The translations under genes were made by a program, and so were the position numbers. DNA of 64,000 nt from Desulfopila_A sp964446655 (lineage in GTDB: Bacteria > Desulfobacterota > Desulfobulbia > Desulfobulbales > Desulfocapsaceae), in NCBI GenBank assembly GCA_964446655.1, contig CAYUPL010000002.1, forward strand, positions 1 to 64,000, read 5' to 3'. How positions within the stretch are numbered: the first letter of the stretch is position 1; the number at the start of each line of letters is the position of its first letter. This document shows, one piece after another, positions 9,737 to 18,495 of the stretch. The notes beneath the pieces are model-generated. The model was not told the DNA's origin and ran no database searches. It saw only the letters and a program-made list of their open reading frames with translations.

Positions 9737-9758
9737 TGTGATATCCGGTTTGAGAATA

Positions 9759-10271
9759 TTACTGCACGACGAAATCTGTGAAATATATGGAATCCACTCT
9801 GCCGGAGACAAGAACAGCATTGATTTTGCTCATCAGCTCTGCCTTCAACTGTTTCTTGCCCTGGAGATCCTGGAGTTCCTCATAGGTTTTATTGCCAAGC
9901 AGCAGAAGGATGGCATCTCGTATCTGGGGCATGCGTCTGTCGACTTCTTCCTTGGTTGTTTCGTTGGACAGTTCAAGGGTGAAAGATGCTTTAACGTAAT
10001 GATTGCTGTCCGCGCTGATGATATTGACAATGAAATCATCGATGTTGACCATGGGGCCAATGTCTATATTTTTATTTAATTCCGGAACAGGAACAGTAGA
10101 ACCCGGAGCCGGTTCTTTGCTGCTATCGTCTTTTAAAAGAAAAAATAAGCCTATGGCGGTGCTTATAAGAATAACGAGCAGTAGTGCTCCACCACCTAGC
10201 AGTATCAGCTTCTTTTTACTACGCGGTTCTGCAGCATCCGGTGCTTTCTGGGTAGCTTTCTTTTCGGCCAT
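9759..10271 (-). CDS. fliL: Flagellar basal body-associated protein FliL
   Basis: Inner-membrane protein associated with the stator and basal body, 170 residues. A Lys-rich cytoplasmic N-terminus (to about 25) is followed by a single membrane helix (about 26-50), then a periplasmic FliL domain. The domain includes VNIDDFIVNIIS and HYVKASFTLELSNE, and ends with VDSIYFTDFVVQ, the typical FliL terminus. Its stop lies 22 bases before the chosen fliM start. Confidence 0.93.
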   Translation of the reverse strand: MAEKKATQKAPDAAEPRSKKKLILLGGGALLLVILISTAIGLFFLLKDDSSKEPAPGSTVPVPELNKNIDIGPMVNIDDFIVNIISADSNHYVKASFTLELSNETTKEEVDRRMPQIRDAILLLLGNKTYEELQDLQGKKQLKAELMSKINAVLVSGRVDSIYFTDFVVQ

Positions 10272-10367
10272 ATGTTTTATATCCTTGTATTAGCACTATA
10301 TTTATATTTTTTAGAGCATTGTGAGTTACGTATCAGAAAGTATCAGAAGAACTTGATCCTTTTGCTC

Positions 10368-11153
10368 TTAAAAAGGTATCTCCGGTTTTCCTTCTCTTGA
10401 TTGATCGACATCTGCGAGTGTATTCGTGCGGAGAACGAAGTCGACTCTTCTGTTTTGGGCTTTGCCTTCTTCCGTATCATTTGGGGCAACCGGTTTTGTA
10501 GCGCCGTAACCGGCGGCAGCCATCCTCTCCAGAGGCAAAAGATCTCCTTTTGTCAGAAACCTCATAACCGATACAGCCCTTGCCATGGAGATATCCCACT
10601 TCTCCAGCTCAACCCGTGCTTCGGATGTTGCGTCGGCATGGCCCTCTATCCGCAGCAGCAGGGGCATCGGTCGTATCGTATCCGCGATGAAACGCAACAG
10701 TGAAAATGCAGTCGGGGCAACCTTTGTTTCACCAGGTTCAAAAAGAATAGCATCCTTGACCCGCAGTATAAGTGTGTTGCCGTCTTGCTCTATAACATCA
10801 ATATCTTTGGTGAGATTTTCGTTGTCTATCCTAGTTTTAATTTCGCGATAGATTTTGGTGGTCATCTCATTTTGAATAGGGGCAAATTTGGTGATTGGTG
10901 GCGAGGGAATAACAGGTATGGCAAATTCAGTGTGGCTGGGACGGGTATGCAGGCCGAAGGCATCCTTGAGAGAACTTGATGCTTCTGTAAATTTAACCGG
11001 GTCCAAACTTGCCATCGAGAGCAGAAGAACAAAAAAAGTGAGGAGCAGGGTCACCAGATCGGAATAGGTAACCATCCACATTGGTGCTCCGCCGATAGTT
11101 GAAGAGGATTTCTTCCGTTTCCTCTCTTCAGGTTGTTTTTGCTCTTCCGCCAT
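10368..11153 (-). CDS. motB: Flagellar motor stator protein MotB
   Basis: Stator subunit that anchors the motor to peptidoglycan and carries the ion-binding Asp. The 261 residues have a basic N-terminus, a membrane helix with the ion-channel aspartate (Asp32 in VTYSDLVTLLLTFFVLL), and a periplasmic OmpA-like domain (IEGHADATSE, then a conserved ISMARAVSVMRFL). The residues around Asp32 do not let me say with confidence whether the motor uses protons or sodium. Follows motA after 20 bases. Confidence 0.95.
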   Translation of the reverse strand: MAEEQKQPEERKRKKSSSTIGGAPMWMVTYSDLVTLLLTFFVLLLSMASLDPVKFTEASSSLKDAFGLHTRPSHTEFAIPVIPSPPITKFAPIQNEMTTKIYREIKTRIDNENLTKDIDVIEQDGNTLILRVKDAILFEPGETKVAPTAFSLLRFIADTIRPMPLLLRIEGHADATSEARVELEKWDISMARAVSVMRFLTKGDLLPLERMAAAGYGATKPVAPNDTEEGKAQNRRVDFVLRTNTLADVDQSREGKPEIPF

Positions 11154-11173
11154 TCTACAGTCTGTTCCTGCTG

Positions 11174-11941
11174 TTATTTTTTGAAGGTTGATTCACGTAA
11201 CTTGGGAGCAATAAATGCGTGCAGCTTCTGTTCCATTATCCGAGGGTTTTCTCCTGAAAGTATAGATTGCATCCCTTCAATGATCAGAGTTTTAGTGAGT
11301 AATTCGGCCTCTGATCGCATTTTTAACTTTCCGGCCATCGGCATACAAACAACGTTTGCAATAACCGCGCCATAAAAGGTGGTCAAGAGGGCAACAGCCA
11401 TGGCAGGCCCAATGGTAGAGGGATCATCCATGGTCTGCAGCATCTGCACAAGGCCGATGAGTGTGCCCACCATGCCCATTGCCGGGGCATAGGTTCCAAT
11501 GGATATGAATATGTTGGCGCCTTTCTCATGGCGCTGCTGGATATATTCAATTTCAGTGGTAAGCATATTCCGTAAAGTTTCAGGCTCTTGCCCGTCAACA
11601 GCCATTTGCATGGCTTTGACCAGGAAATCGTCGTTGGTAGTTTCCATGGCCCCTTGAAGAGCAAGGATGCCTTCTTTACGGGCTTTGTTGGCAAATTCCA
11701 TCAACTGCACAATCAGGTCATTGACTGATTGCTCTTTATGGAGGATGGTTTTTTTGGCGACATTAAAGGCATCAAAAACACTGCTGAAGGGATAGTTGAC
11801 CAGCGTTGTTCCGGCAGTGCCACCGAAAACAATCATAATGGATGGTATGTTTATAAACATGGCAAGTGGGCCGCCCTGGAGTATAGCCATGAGCATAAGT
11901 CCAAAGGCAGCACCAATCCCAAGTATGGTTGAGAGATCCAA
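11174..11941 (-). CDS. motA: Flagellar motor stator protein MotA, TTG start
   Basis: Stator subunit that forms the ion channel with MotB and contacts FliG. The 255 residues have four membrane segments and the cytoplasmic loop between TM2 and TM3. Family patterns are IFGGTAGTTLVNYP, ANIFISIGTYAPAMGMVGTLIGLVQML and VALLTTFYGAVIANVVCMPMAGKL. The start codon is TTG at 11939-11941 with GGAGGG about 8 bases upstream; no in-frame ATG fits better. First gene of the second flagellar block. Confidence 0.95.
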   Translation of the reverse strand: MDLSTILGIGAAFGLMLMAILQGGPLAMFINIPSIMIVFGGTAGTTLVNYPFSSVFDAFNVAKKTILHKEQSVNDLIVQLMEFANKARKEGILALQGAMETTNDDFLVKAMQMAVDGQEPETLRNMLTTEIEYIQQRHEKGANIFISIGTYAPAMGMVGTLIGLVQMLQTMDDPSTIGPAMAVALLTTFYGAVIANVVCMPMAGKLKMRSEAELLTKTLIIEGMQSILSGENPRIMEQKLHAFIAPKLRESTFKK

Positions 11942-12237
11942 AAATCAGCCCTCCGGGTAAAATATTTATATTGCGTAGCCTCTTCTTATGATCAGCACAA
12001 ATGTCATTCCAGGAACGTTTCAAGTCGTCTTCTTGATGACAATAGAGTTCCGTAATCATAGAACGTTGATTGTAAAAACACAAGATTGCAATAAACATTC
12101 CCGGAGAAAACCGGATTTGTGAATTTGTGTTCGGCAAGAGACGGTGTGTGGAGATAGAAAAGAGAAGGGGGTGTTGCTGCGATACCGGCAGGGGTGTTGG
12201 AAAATTGGGATGAATTGTACCGGCTTGTTGCAAAAGC
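11942..12237 (-). other. Upstream region of motA, about 300 bases without a gene
   Basis: This stretch separates the flgE terminator from motA. It carries the motA ribosome-binding site (GGAGGG near 11950) and one candidate sigma-54 site (listed separately). Open frames across it look like chance: their translations have no family features and the base use is irregular. I see no RNA gene. Confidence 0.6.
12087..12102 (-). promoter_or_regulatory. Candidate sigma-54 promoter for the motA block
   Basis: On the minus strand this reads GGGAATGTTTATTGCA: a GG at -24 and a GC at -12 exactly ten bases apart, with a consensus TTGCA at -12. The -24 side matches less well than the promoter at 25830. 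It is about 145 bases upstream of motA and just after the flgE terminator, where a second promoter would be needed. One match of this strength can occur by chance. Confidence 0.42.
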
Positions 12238-12275
12238 AAAAAAGAGCAAGGGGAATTTGACTTTTCCCCTTGCTC
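12238..12275 (-). terminator. Rho-independent terminator after flgE
   Basis: Perfect 12-bp stem (12244-12255 with 12264-12275, arm GAGCAAGGGGAA) around an 8-base loop. On the minus strand it is followed at once by six T's (12243-12238) and more T-rich sequence. It lies about 55 bases after the flgE stop and ends the flgB-to-flgE operon. Confidence 0.9.
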
Positions 12276-12331
12276 CTTTCATTTTATTGTCAAAAAAATG
12301 ACACTTTGAATACAGATTATGAGAATCCGGC

Positions 12332-13594
12332 TTAACGTTTCAGGTTGATAAGTTCGCCCAGCATCTCATCTACAGTGGTGATGATCTTTGAATTTGCCTG
12401 GAAACCTCGCTGCACGGTAATCATTCGAACAAATTCCGCACCCATGTCAACGTTGGATTGTTCCAGAGAATTGGTGAACACTTTGCCTAGTTCCGCCCCC
12501 GGCAAGCCTACCCGTGGAACACCTGAAGTTTCTGTGGCCCGAAAGAGATTGTTGCCGACAAGCTCCAATCCGTTAGGGTTGTTGAATTTTCCCAGAACGA
12601 GGTTGGCAACCGCTAACTGTTCGCCATTGGAATAGGAGGCAATGACTGCGCCCTCGCCATCGATATCAATACTGGTAAGGTTACCGGCGCCGAAACCGTT
12701 CTGTTCCTGAGATATCACCGTCGAGGCACTGTCGAACTGGGTTGTATTCAACGTTATGCCAATTTCCTGAGCCGGATTGGAACCGTTAAGCCAGTCGATG
12801 GGCCCAATTAAATTAGGACCGCCGCCGGCGAGCATGTTGCCATCCACATCGAAAGTGATGTTTCCTGCCGGTGCTCCCAAAACCGATCCAAGAAGGTTGC
12901 CGTCAACGTCTTCGGCGCTCCAGTGCCAGTCCCAGGTGTTTGGAGCAAGATCATCTTTGATGAAGTAGGTAGTTACCAGGTGGGGCTGTCCCAGTGAATC
13001 GAAAACCTGGGTGGAGGATGAGTAGTTGAAGGTATCGGGGTTTTCGTGATCAAAGGCGACTGCTGGAGCAATTGCCGCGGCGTCAAGATTTGTATTGAGG
13101 GTCATCTCCGTCGTCATATTACCGGCAATGAGACCGGTGTTACCTATTACGATATCTTCAGGATCACCGGCGACGAGTTCACCATCAACGTCAAAGCGTT
13201 TTCCCTGAACGCGAAAGCCCTCCGGGTTGACGAGAAAACCATTTTCATCGAAACGGAAGGCACCTGCACGGGTGTAATAGACAGTATCGTTGCCGGGCTC
13301 ACTGACCAGGAAAAAACCGCCGCCTTCGATGGCCACATCAAGACCGGACTCAGTGGACTCAAACGTTCCCTGACTGAAGATATTGTCAACCTTGGAAACA
13401 TTGACACCTCGACCGACCTGCGATGTCCCGCCTGAACCGTTAATGGTACTGGAGAGCAGATCGGAAAAGACAGTACGGGCACCTTTGAACCCCAATGTAT
13501 TGGTATTGGCCAGGTTGTTGCCGATTACCGTCATTGCCTGCGAATTGGTATTGAGTCCGCTGACACCACTGTACAGTGCACTTGAAATACCCAT
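12332..13594 (-). CDS. flgE: Flagellar hook protein FlgE
   Basis: Structural subunit of the hook, exported by the flagellar type III system. The 420 residues start with the rod/hook N-terminal motif (ALYSGVSGLNTNSQAMTVIG, NNLANTNTLGFKGAR). A variable middle domain follows, and the conserved C-terminus has LEQSNVDMGAEFVRMITVQ and RGFQANSKIITTVDEMLG. I chose ATG 13594 because GGAGGAG lies 8 bases upstream; an in-frame ATG at 13681 would add 29 unrelated residues. Last gene of its operon, followed by a terminator. Confidence 0.96.
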   Translation of the reverse strand: MGISSALYSGVSGLNTNSQAMTVIGNNLANTNTLGFKGARTVFSDLLSSTINGSGGTSQVGRGVNVSKVDNIFSQGTFESTESGLDVAIEGGGFFLVSEPGNDTVYYTRAGAFRFDENGFLVNPEGFRVQGKRFDVDGELVAGDPEDIVIGNTGLIAGNMTTEMTLNTNLDAAAIAPAVAFDHENPDTFNYSSSTQVFDSLGQPHLVTTYFIKDDLAPNTWDWHWSAEDVDGNLLGSVLGAPAGNITFDVDGNMLAGGGPNLIGPIDWLNGSNPAQEIGITLNTTQFDSASTVISQEQNGFGAGNLTSIDIDGEGAVIASYSNGEQLAVANLVLGKFNNPNGLELVGNNLFRATETSGVPRVGLPGAELGKVFTNSLEQSNVDMGAEFVRMITVQRGFQANSKIITTVDEMLGELINLKR

Positions 13595-13775
13595 GATTTT
13601 TACTCCTCCGTTTTGAGTGTCACTGTTTTCCGAGAAAACTATGTAGTTGTTGTATATGTTTGATTTGTGAGCTGACCTCATCCATCTATCTGCAGCGATT
13701 TCCGGTGGAGCAGCGATTACAATCAGTTGTTGTTTTTTCGCTATAAGAAACGATAAATCATATTGTGTGCAATTT

Positions 13776-14480
13776 TCAGGTGGTATCGGCTACATCCTCT
13801 TTGCCGCTGTCGTCGATTTCATAAACACCTAAGATTGAAGCGAAATCCACTTCGCCTGCGGCAGTTATTAATTTTCCACCATAATTACCTGTAAGATCAA
13901 CCCCGGTGACTTCTGATTTAATAAGGGGAGAAGCAGCTACACTTTCACCTTCGTTGGCTGTAACCGAAACAGCGAAGGTATATTGGCCATTTTCTGCCGG
14001 AACACCTGCATCAGTTAAACCGTCCCAGGTAAGAAAATGATTTCCTTTAGTGAGATTTGTCCCCTCAAGAACTGCTACCGTGGAGCCGTTTCGTTGTATA
14101 GTCAGTTGCACTTCAGATGCGTTTCCATCAAGTTGATAGCCTATTTCAATTTCACTTTCTCCGTTGTATTGGAATTTGCTGTCCTGATAGGCCACATTTT
14201 TCCCGATTGTTTGCAGGGTGGCAAAGCGGTCGGCGTTGGCATTTGAGGTGACCAGATTATTCATTGAATCGTTCAGATTGAACAGTTGCTCCAGTGAACT
14301 GAATTGGGCAAGCTGAGCGGTAAATTCAGTTGGGTCGGAAGGGTTGAGCGGGTCTTGATTCTGGAGCTGGGCGACAAGTAGAGTAAGGAATTCCTGTTTG
14401 CCCATTACACTCTCATTGGCTTTTGTAGCTGTATTTGCGCTGCCTGTCAGGGCTGGAGTAAGGTTGTCAACAATGCTCAT
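13776..14480 (-). CDS. flgD: Hook assembly scaffold/cap protein FlgD
   Basis: Hook-capping protein needed for polymerisation of FlgE. The 234 residues contain the N-terminal FlgD motif (MGKQEFLTLLVAQLQNQDPL, NPSDPTEFTAQLAQFSSLEQL). They continue into the FlgD Ig-like/tudor region with LTKGNHFLTWDGLTDAGVPA and NGQYTFAVS. Lies between fliK and flgE, as is typical. About 180 bases separate it from flgE, and I found no convincing promoter there. Confidence 0.95.
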   Translation of the reverse strand: MSIVDNLTPALTGSANTATKANESVMGKQEFLTLLVAQLQNQDPLNPSDPTEFTAQLAQFSSLEQLFNLNDSMNNLVTSNANADRFATLQTIGKNVAYQDSKFQYNGESEIEIGYQLDGNASEVQLTIQRNGSTVAVLEGTNLTKGNHFLTWDGLTDAGVPAENGQYTFAVSVTANEGESVAASPLIKSEVTGVDLTGNYGGKLITAAGEVDFASILGVYEIDDSGKEDVADTT

Positions 14481-14490
14481 AACATTTCTC

Positions 14491-16023
14491 CTAAATTGTT
14501 ACATTGACAGCTGCCTGGGAAGAATTGTCTTCTTCATGGAGTGCTGTTGGGTCTTCATTATTCAGGTCAAAAGGGATATGTGATGCGCTCTTTTTGCTGT
14601 TGAAAAAAGGATTTTCGTTTTGAGCGAGCTGGTCTTCAAAAAGGTTGTAATCGGCCGGCATATCCTTATCTATATTGAGAACAATTCCATCAATCCGTAA
14701 GCCCTGCTGTTCCATCAGTTCCTTCAGGCGCGGCATATTTTTCTCCAGTACTTCCAGTACCTGTCTGGTTTGAACCTGAATGCTGGCGTTGATTGTGCCG
14801 TCTTTCAGATGAATATCGACTTTCATATCTCCCAATTCGGCAGGATGTAGCTTCATGACAATTCGTGAATTTTGCAGATGCTGGGAAATCCTGAACTTTT
14901 GTGCCACCTGTTGCAATATCTCATTTTCGGAGACGGCAACATTCGAGGATGGTGGAGAGGGGCGCATCTGTTCGATCTGGGGCTGGGTGTTTTTATCGGT
15001 TGTTACAGTGTTGAGAGATTGCGAAAATGATGTTTCCACAGGACTGCTGTTTGTTTTCAAGGACTGGGTAAGACTGTTTTGTTTACCGCTTTCTTGTTCG
15101 CTTTGCAGGGACTGTTGTCCGCTTTTCTGTTCGCTGTTGCCATTGTCCTGCTGTATTTTTGCATTGAAAAACTGACTACTCAGGTCTTGCCGAAGTGTGA
15201 GAGGCTTGTCGCGCAATGGCGTATTTCCATTCTCTATGGAGAGGTCTGTCAAATGAGCAATGATTTTTTCAGGAGAAAGAGTATTTTTGGGTGTAAGTAT
15301 TCCTTCCTCAAATTGAGTCGGCAAAAGTCCGTGATTGTGGAGAATTGCATGTGATACTGGTGTCTTTCCCTGGGTAAATGCTATGGAGTCGTTTTTGCCG
15401 AGCATCTCCAGAATTTTCTCTGAAGATTGCACAGCGAAAGCTCCCGATGGTATTTGTGGAGCTGCTTGGGCGGAACTGGAGAGGGGAGTACTCCTGGCTC
15501 CGGCAGTATCCATTGTCCTGACCTCCTCAGCTGAAAAGCCTGTTGGAGTTGTGGTGAGATTTTTGAGGAGTTGCAGCGTCGCCGGAAGTTGTCCTGGCTG
15601 ATTGTTACCGTTATTCGTCGGGTTGTTCATTGCCCCGCTTAGAAACAGAGGCATCCTGTTTGCCTGAGAATATGAGGACGCAATGAACAGTCGTGCAGTG
15701 TCCTGTGTCGGCTGACCAGAAGAAAACAGCCGAGCAGTGTCTTGTGCCGGCTGACCAGAAGCGACAAAAGCCTGCTCTTCACCGTCTCCAGAGAAGTCTT
15801 CCGACGGAAGTGTATCGGTTTTTTGGCCGGCTTCCTGTAAATCTGCTGCAGAAGGTTTGCCGGTGCTGCTCTCTTGTTTTCCCGGAGAGGAATTGTTTTT
15901 GTTTTGGATTGCTTGAGACAGGGCAGGGGCAAAGGAAGTTTCACTGTGGTTATGTTCGGCGGGAAGACTTTTGGATGATTGCATGGCCTGGGGCGGTGCC
16001 GGGGCTATTGTGAATGCTTCCAT
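14491..16023 (-). CDS. fliK: Flagellar hook-length control protein FliK
   Basis: Secreted molecular ruler that makes FlhB switch from hook to filament export. The 510 residues show the usual layout: a long Gln/Ser/Thr-rich, low-complexity N-terminal region and a conserved C-terminal domain. The C-terminal domain contains RISQHLQNSRIVMKLHPAEL, then GDMKVDIHLKDGTINASIQV. About residues 89-114 hold two near-identical 13-residue units (SGQPxQDTARLF). The N-terminal part is family-poor; the C-terminal domain decides the call. Confidence 0.9.
   Translation of the reverse strand: MEAFTIAPAPPQAMQSSKSLPAEHNHSETSFAPALSQAIQNKNNSSPGKQESSTGKPSAADLQEAGQKTDTLPSEDFSGDGEEQAFVASGQPAQDTARLFSSGQPTQDTARLFIASSYSQANRMPLFLSGAMNNPTNNGNNQPGQLPATLQLLKNLTTTPTGFSAEEVRTMDTAGARSTPLSSSAQAAPQIPSGAFAVQSSEKILEMLGKNDSIAFTQGKTPVSHAILHNHGLLPTQFEEGILTPKNTLSPEKIIAHLTDLSIENGNTPLRDKPLTLRQDLSSQFFNAKIQQDNGNSEQKSGQQSLQSEQESGKQNSLTQSLKTNSSPVETSFSQSLNTVTTDKNTQPQIEQMRPSPPSSNVAVSENEILQQVAQKFRISQHLQNSRIVMKLHPAELGDMKVDIHLKDGTINASIQVQTRQVLEVLEKNMPRLKELMEQQGLRIDGIVLNIDKDMPADYNLFEDQLAQNENPFFNSKKSASHIPFDLNNEDPTALHEEDNSSQAAVNVTI
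15682..15760. repeat. Short tandem repeat inside fliK
   Basis: Two copies of a 39-base unit, about 37 positions closely alike, encode SGQPAQDTARLFS and SGQPTQDTARLFI. The period is a multiple of three, so copy changes would keep the frame. It falls in the ruler region of FliK, where length could matter. Confidence 0.8.
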
Positions 16024-16030
16024 ATTAGTT

Positions 16031-16588
16031 TCACTCTAATGGTATTGTTGTAAATGTCGTACTGAGTTGTGATGATTTCTGTTTATCGAGCATGTCCAGA
16101 ACTTTGGCAGCTGTTTTGGGCTTCATATCGGCAAGAATCTCAGTGGCCAATGTTGGTTCCATGCCGCTCATTGCCAGGGCAGCCCTTTCAGGCGCCATTT
16201 TGTCGTAAATGGCGCTGAGGTCTTTTATGCGTTTTTTTTCCTCAGCTGTTTTGTCCGTTAGAAGAGCTTCCAGCCTATTCTGGAGATTTTGCAGTCTTTC
16301 CAGTTTGGCATCTATCTCGGCTATTTTCTTATCGACTGAAAGCTCAAGAGTCTTTAGCTCCTTTTCGCGGAGCTCGAGATCTTTTCTTTCCTGTTCGATC
16401 GTATTCCGTTCTTCCTGCATAAGGGCATATATTCTTCTCTCTTCGACGGATTGATACTGAGGGTCGTCTTCGGCGGAAAAAGTATATGTTGCTGATACAA
16501 CGAGAATAATCATTGTGGAATAAAAGACTTTTTGAGATATGGAGACAGGTGTCATGGCAGTTTTATTAAGTATGAGATTAAACGACAT
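16031..16588 (-). CDS. MotE-like protein (MgtE N-domain/FliG-like), flagellar operon
   Basis: A 185-residue protein with an N-terminal signal or anchor (about 18-38), a charged coiled coil (about 45-115) and a C-terminal MgtE N-terminal-like domain (LSAIYDKMAPERAALAMSGM, then LATEILADMKPKTAAKVL). Such proteins are annotated MotE and are linked to stator or motor function in some bacteria. Its ATG shares one base with the fliJ stop (TAATG), so it belongs to the flagellar operon. The exact role here is inferred from position. Confidence 0.78.
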   Translation of the reverse strand: MSFNLILNKTAMTPVSISQKVFYSTMIILVVSATYTFSAEDDPQYQSVEERRIYALMQEERNTIEQERKDLELREKELKTLELSVDKKIAEIDAKLERLQNLQNRLEALLTDKTAEEKKRIKDLSAIYDKMAPERAALAMSGMEPTLATEILADMKPKTAAKVLDMLDKQKSSQLSTTFTTIPLE

Positions 16589-17028
16589 TAATGGTTTTTT
16601 TTATCATGGGAAAGGACCGCGATTTCATCAAGCTGAGCGGCCTCTTTTTTCTCCAGATAATGTTTGTACGCCTGATTCTGTTTATGTTTCAGCCTTTCCA
16701 GGGCTTTCTTCTCCCGGCTTCTCTCGACCACAACGCTTCGTTTTTGCGCGACGGTTCTGATGGCTGATTTGAGCTCGGCCTCTTTTGTTATTCGTTCCTG
16801 TTCCAGCCAGATGAGATGATTTTCGTACTGGAGAAGATCTTCTATACGTATGCCTGCTGTTTGCAGATTGGAGAGTTTATGCAGCAGAGTATTACGCTGC
16901 TTGTCTAAGTCCTGCTTTTCTTTTTTCTTCTGCACAAGAATCAGCTGAGCATGTGAAAGTTGCGTTACGGCTTTGTCTTCAAGCTGTTGCCGATATTTGA
17001 GGACGGTATCAAGCGCAAAGGGCTTCAT
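16588..17028 (-). CDS. fliJ: Flagellar export chaperone/stalk protein FliJ
   Basis: Coiled-coil protein that links the FliI ATPase ring to the FlhA gate. The 146 residues are almost fully helical and rich in Lys, Glu and Gln, starting MKPFALDTVLKYRQQLEDKA, a common FliJ start. Follows fliI after 27 bases. Sequence conservation in FliJ is low, but length, coiled coil and location agree. Confidence 0.87.
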   Translation of the reverse strand: MKPFALDTVLKYRQQLEDKAVTQLSHAQLILVQKKKEKQDLDKQRNTLLHKLSNLQTAGIRIEDLLQYENHLIWLEQERITKEAELKSAIRTVAQKRSVVVERSREKKALERLKHKQNQAYKHYLEKKEAAQLDEIAVLSHDKKNH

Positions 17029-17055
17029 TGGCTAAAAAAAGGTATGGAAAACGTT

Positions 17056-18408
17056 TCAGTTGTCATTTTTGCGACGTTTTTTTGTTTGTGGCGGCGCTTC
17101 TTTGCGCTCGTTCAACACCTCTCCAAGGTCGATCTTGGTTTGTTTCAGAGTGGAGGATTCGTCAAAACGCTGCTGTAAAAAGGTATTAATCGCCTCAATT
17201 TTGCTAATGGCAAAGTCAATTTGAGGGTTCGATCCATCGGCGTAAGCGCCGATATTGATCAGATCTTCAGCATCGGCATAGGCTGCGAGTATGTTGCGCG
17301 CTTTGCCGGCCAGCTCGAGGTGGCGCGGGGTAACAATATCGCGCATTACCCTGCTGGCCGAATTCAGTATATCGATGGCAGGATAGTGATTTTTGGCGGC
17401 AATGTCACGGGAGAGAACAATATGGCCATCCAGAATAGACCTGACCGAATCAGCCACCGGTTCGGTCAGGTCATCACCTTCGACGAGTACAGTATACAGT
17501 CCGGTAATTGAACCTTGATTGCGAAATCGGCCGGCCCTTTCAAGAAGTCGAGGCAGAGTGGCAAAAACAGTCGGTGTATATCCTTTAGTGGTCGGAGGTT
17601 CTCCGACAGCGAGGCCGATTTCCCGCATTGCCATGGCGAAACGTGTTACCGAATCCATCATGAGAAGGACATTTTTACCTTGCCTGCAGAAATATTCCGC
17701 GATTGTTGTCGCCACAAAGGCGCCTCGCATTCGCAGCAGAGGGGACTGATCGGATGTGACGACCACAATTATAGAACGGGCCAGTCCTTCTTTGCCGAGA
17801 TCGCGTTCAATAAATTCACGAACTTCTCTGCCGCGTTCACCTATTAGAGCGATTACGTTAATATCCGCATGGGCATATTTCGCCATCATACCCAACAATA
17901 CGCTTTTGCCTATGCCGGAACCTGCCATAATCCCCATACGCTGTCCCATGCCACAGGTAAGCAGGCCATCTATTGCCCGAATGCCAAGGTCGAGAGGTTC
18001 CGTGATGTTTTTGCGCTCCATGGGACCCGGAGGGTCGGCGTACAGGTTCATCTCTTCCGTAAGAAGAGGAGGGGGACTGCCGTCTTGAGGAACCTGCATT
18101 GCATCAATGACTCTTCCCAGCAGGTTTTCTCCAACCTTGATTGTCGCAGAGTCTTTTACCACCCGAATGCGGCTTCCTTGACCTAATCCTCTGATATCGC
18201 TGAGAGGCATCAGGAGAGCAACGGAATCTCTGAATCCGACTACTTCTGCAAAGATCTTAAAACTCTGGTCGAGGGAAGAAATCCGGCAGAGAGAACCGAT
18301 GGAAGAATTGGGGCAATGTCCCTCTATTACCAGGCCGACTATTTTGGTAACTTTGCCGTAAACTTTGATTGTTTGCAGCTTTTCTAGAGAGGATGTATGG
18401 AGAGACAT
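17056..18408 (-). CDS. fliI: Flagellum-specific export ATPase FliI
   Basis: F1-beta-like ATPase that energises unfolding and delivery of export substrates. The 450 residues include Walker A GSGIGKSVLLG, IGERGREVREFIERDLG, and the Walker B strand NVLLMMDSVTRFAMAMREIGLA. A C-terminal helical domain follows. It lies between fliH (regulator) and fliJ (stalk), forming the usual FliH-FliI-FliJ complex set. Confidence 0.97.
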   Translation of the reverse strand: MSLHTSSLEKLQTIKVYGKVTKIVGLVIEGHCPNSSIGSLCRISSLDQSFKIFAEVVGFRDSVALLMPLSDIRGLGQGSRIRVVKDSATIKVGENLLGRVIDAMQVPQDGSPPPLLTEEMNLYADPPGPMERKNITEPLDLGIRAIDGLLTCGMGQRMGIMAGSGIGKSVLLGMMAKYAHADINVIALIGERGREVREFIERDLGKEGLARSIIVVVTSDQSPLLRMRGAFVATTIAEYFCRQGKNVLLMMDSVTRFAMAMREIGLAVGEPPTTKGYTPTVFATLPRLLERAGRFRNQGSITGLYTVLVEGDDLTEPVADSVRSILDGHIVLSRDIAAKNHYPAIDILNSASRVMRDIVTPRHLELAGKARNILAAYADAEDLINIGAYADGSNPQIDFAISKIEAINTFLQQRFDESSTLKQTKIDLGEVLNERKEAPPQTKKRRKNDN

Positions 18409-18495
18409 CGAGACTCCGCGTTATTATGGCATTGAAAACCTTTTTGCAGCAAAAAGGAAATGTGTGAGCAAAAGAGTTCTTCTCGAAACATAATG

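Noticed and set aside
11772..12239. Open frame of about 155 codons on the minus strand between flgE and motA
   Set aside because: The translation shows no family features, overlaps the motA start and has no good ribosome-binding site; likely chance.
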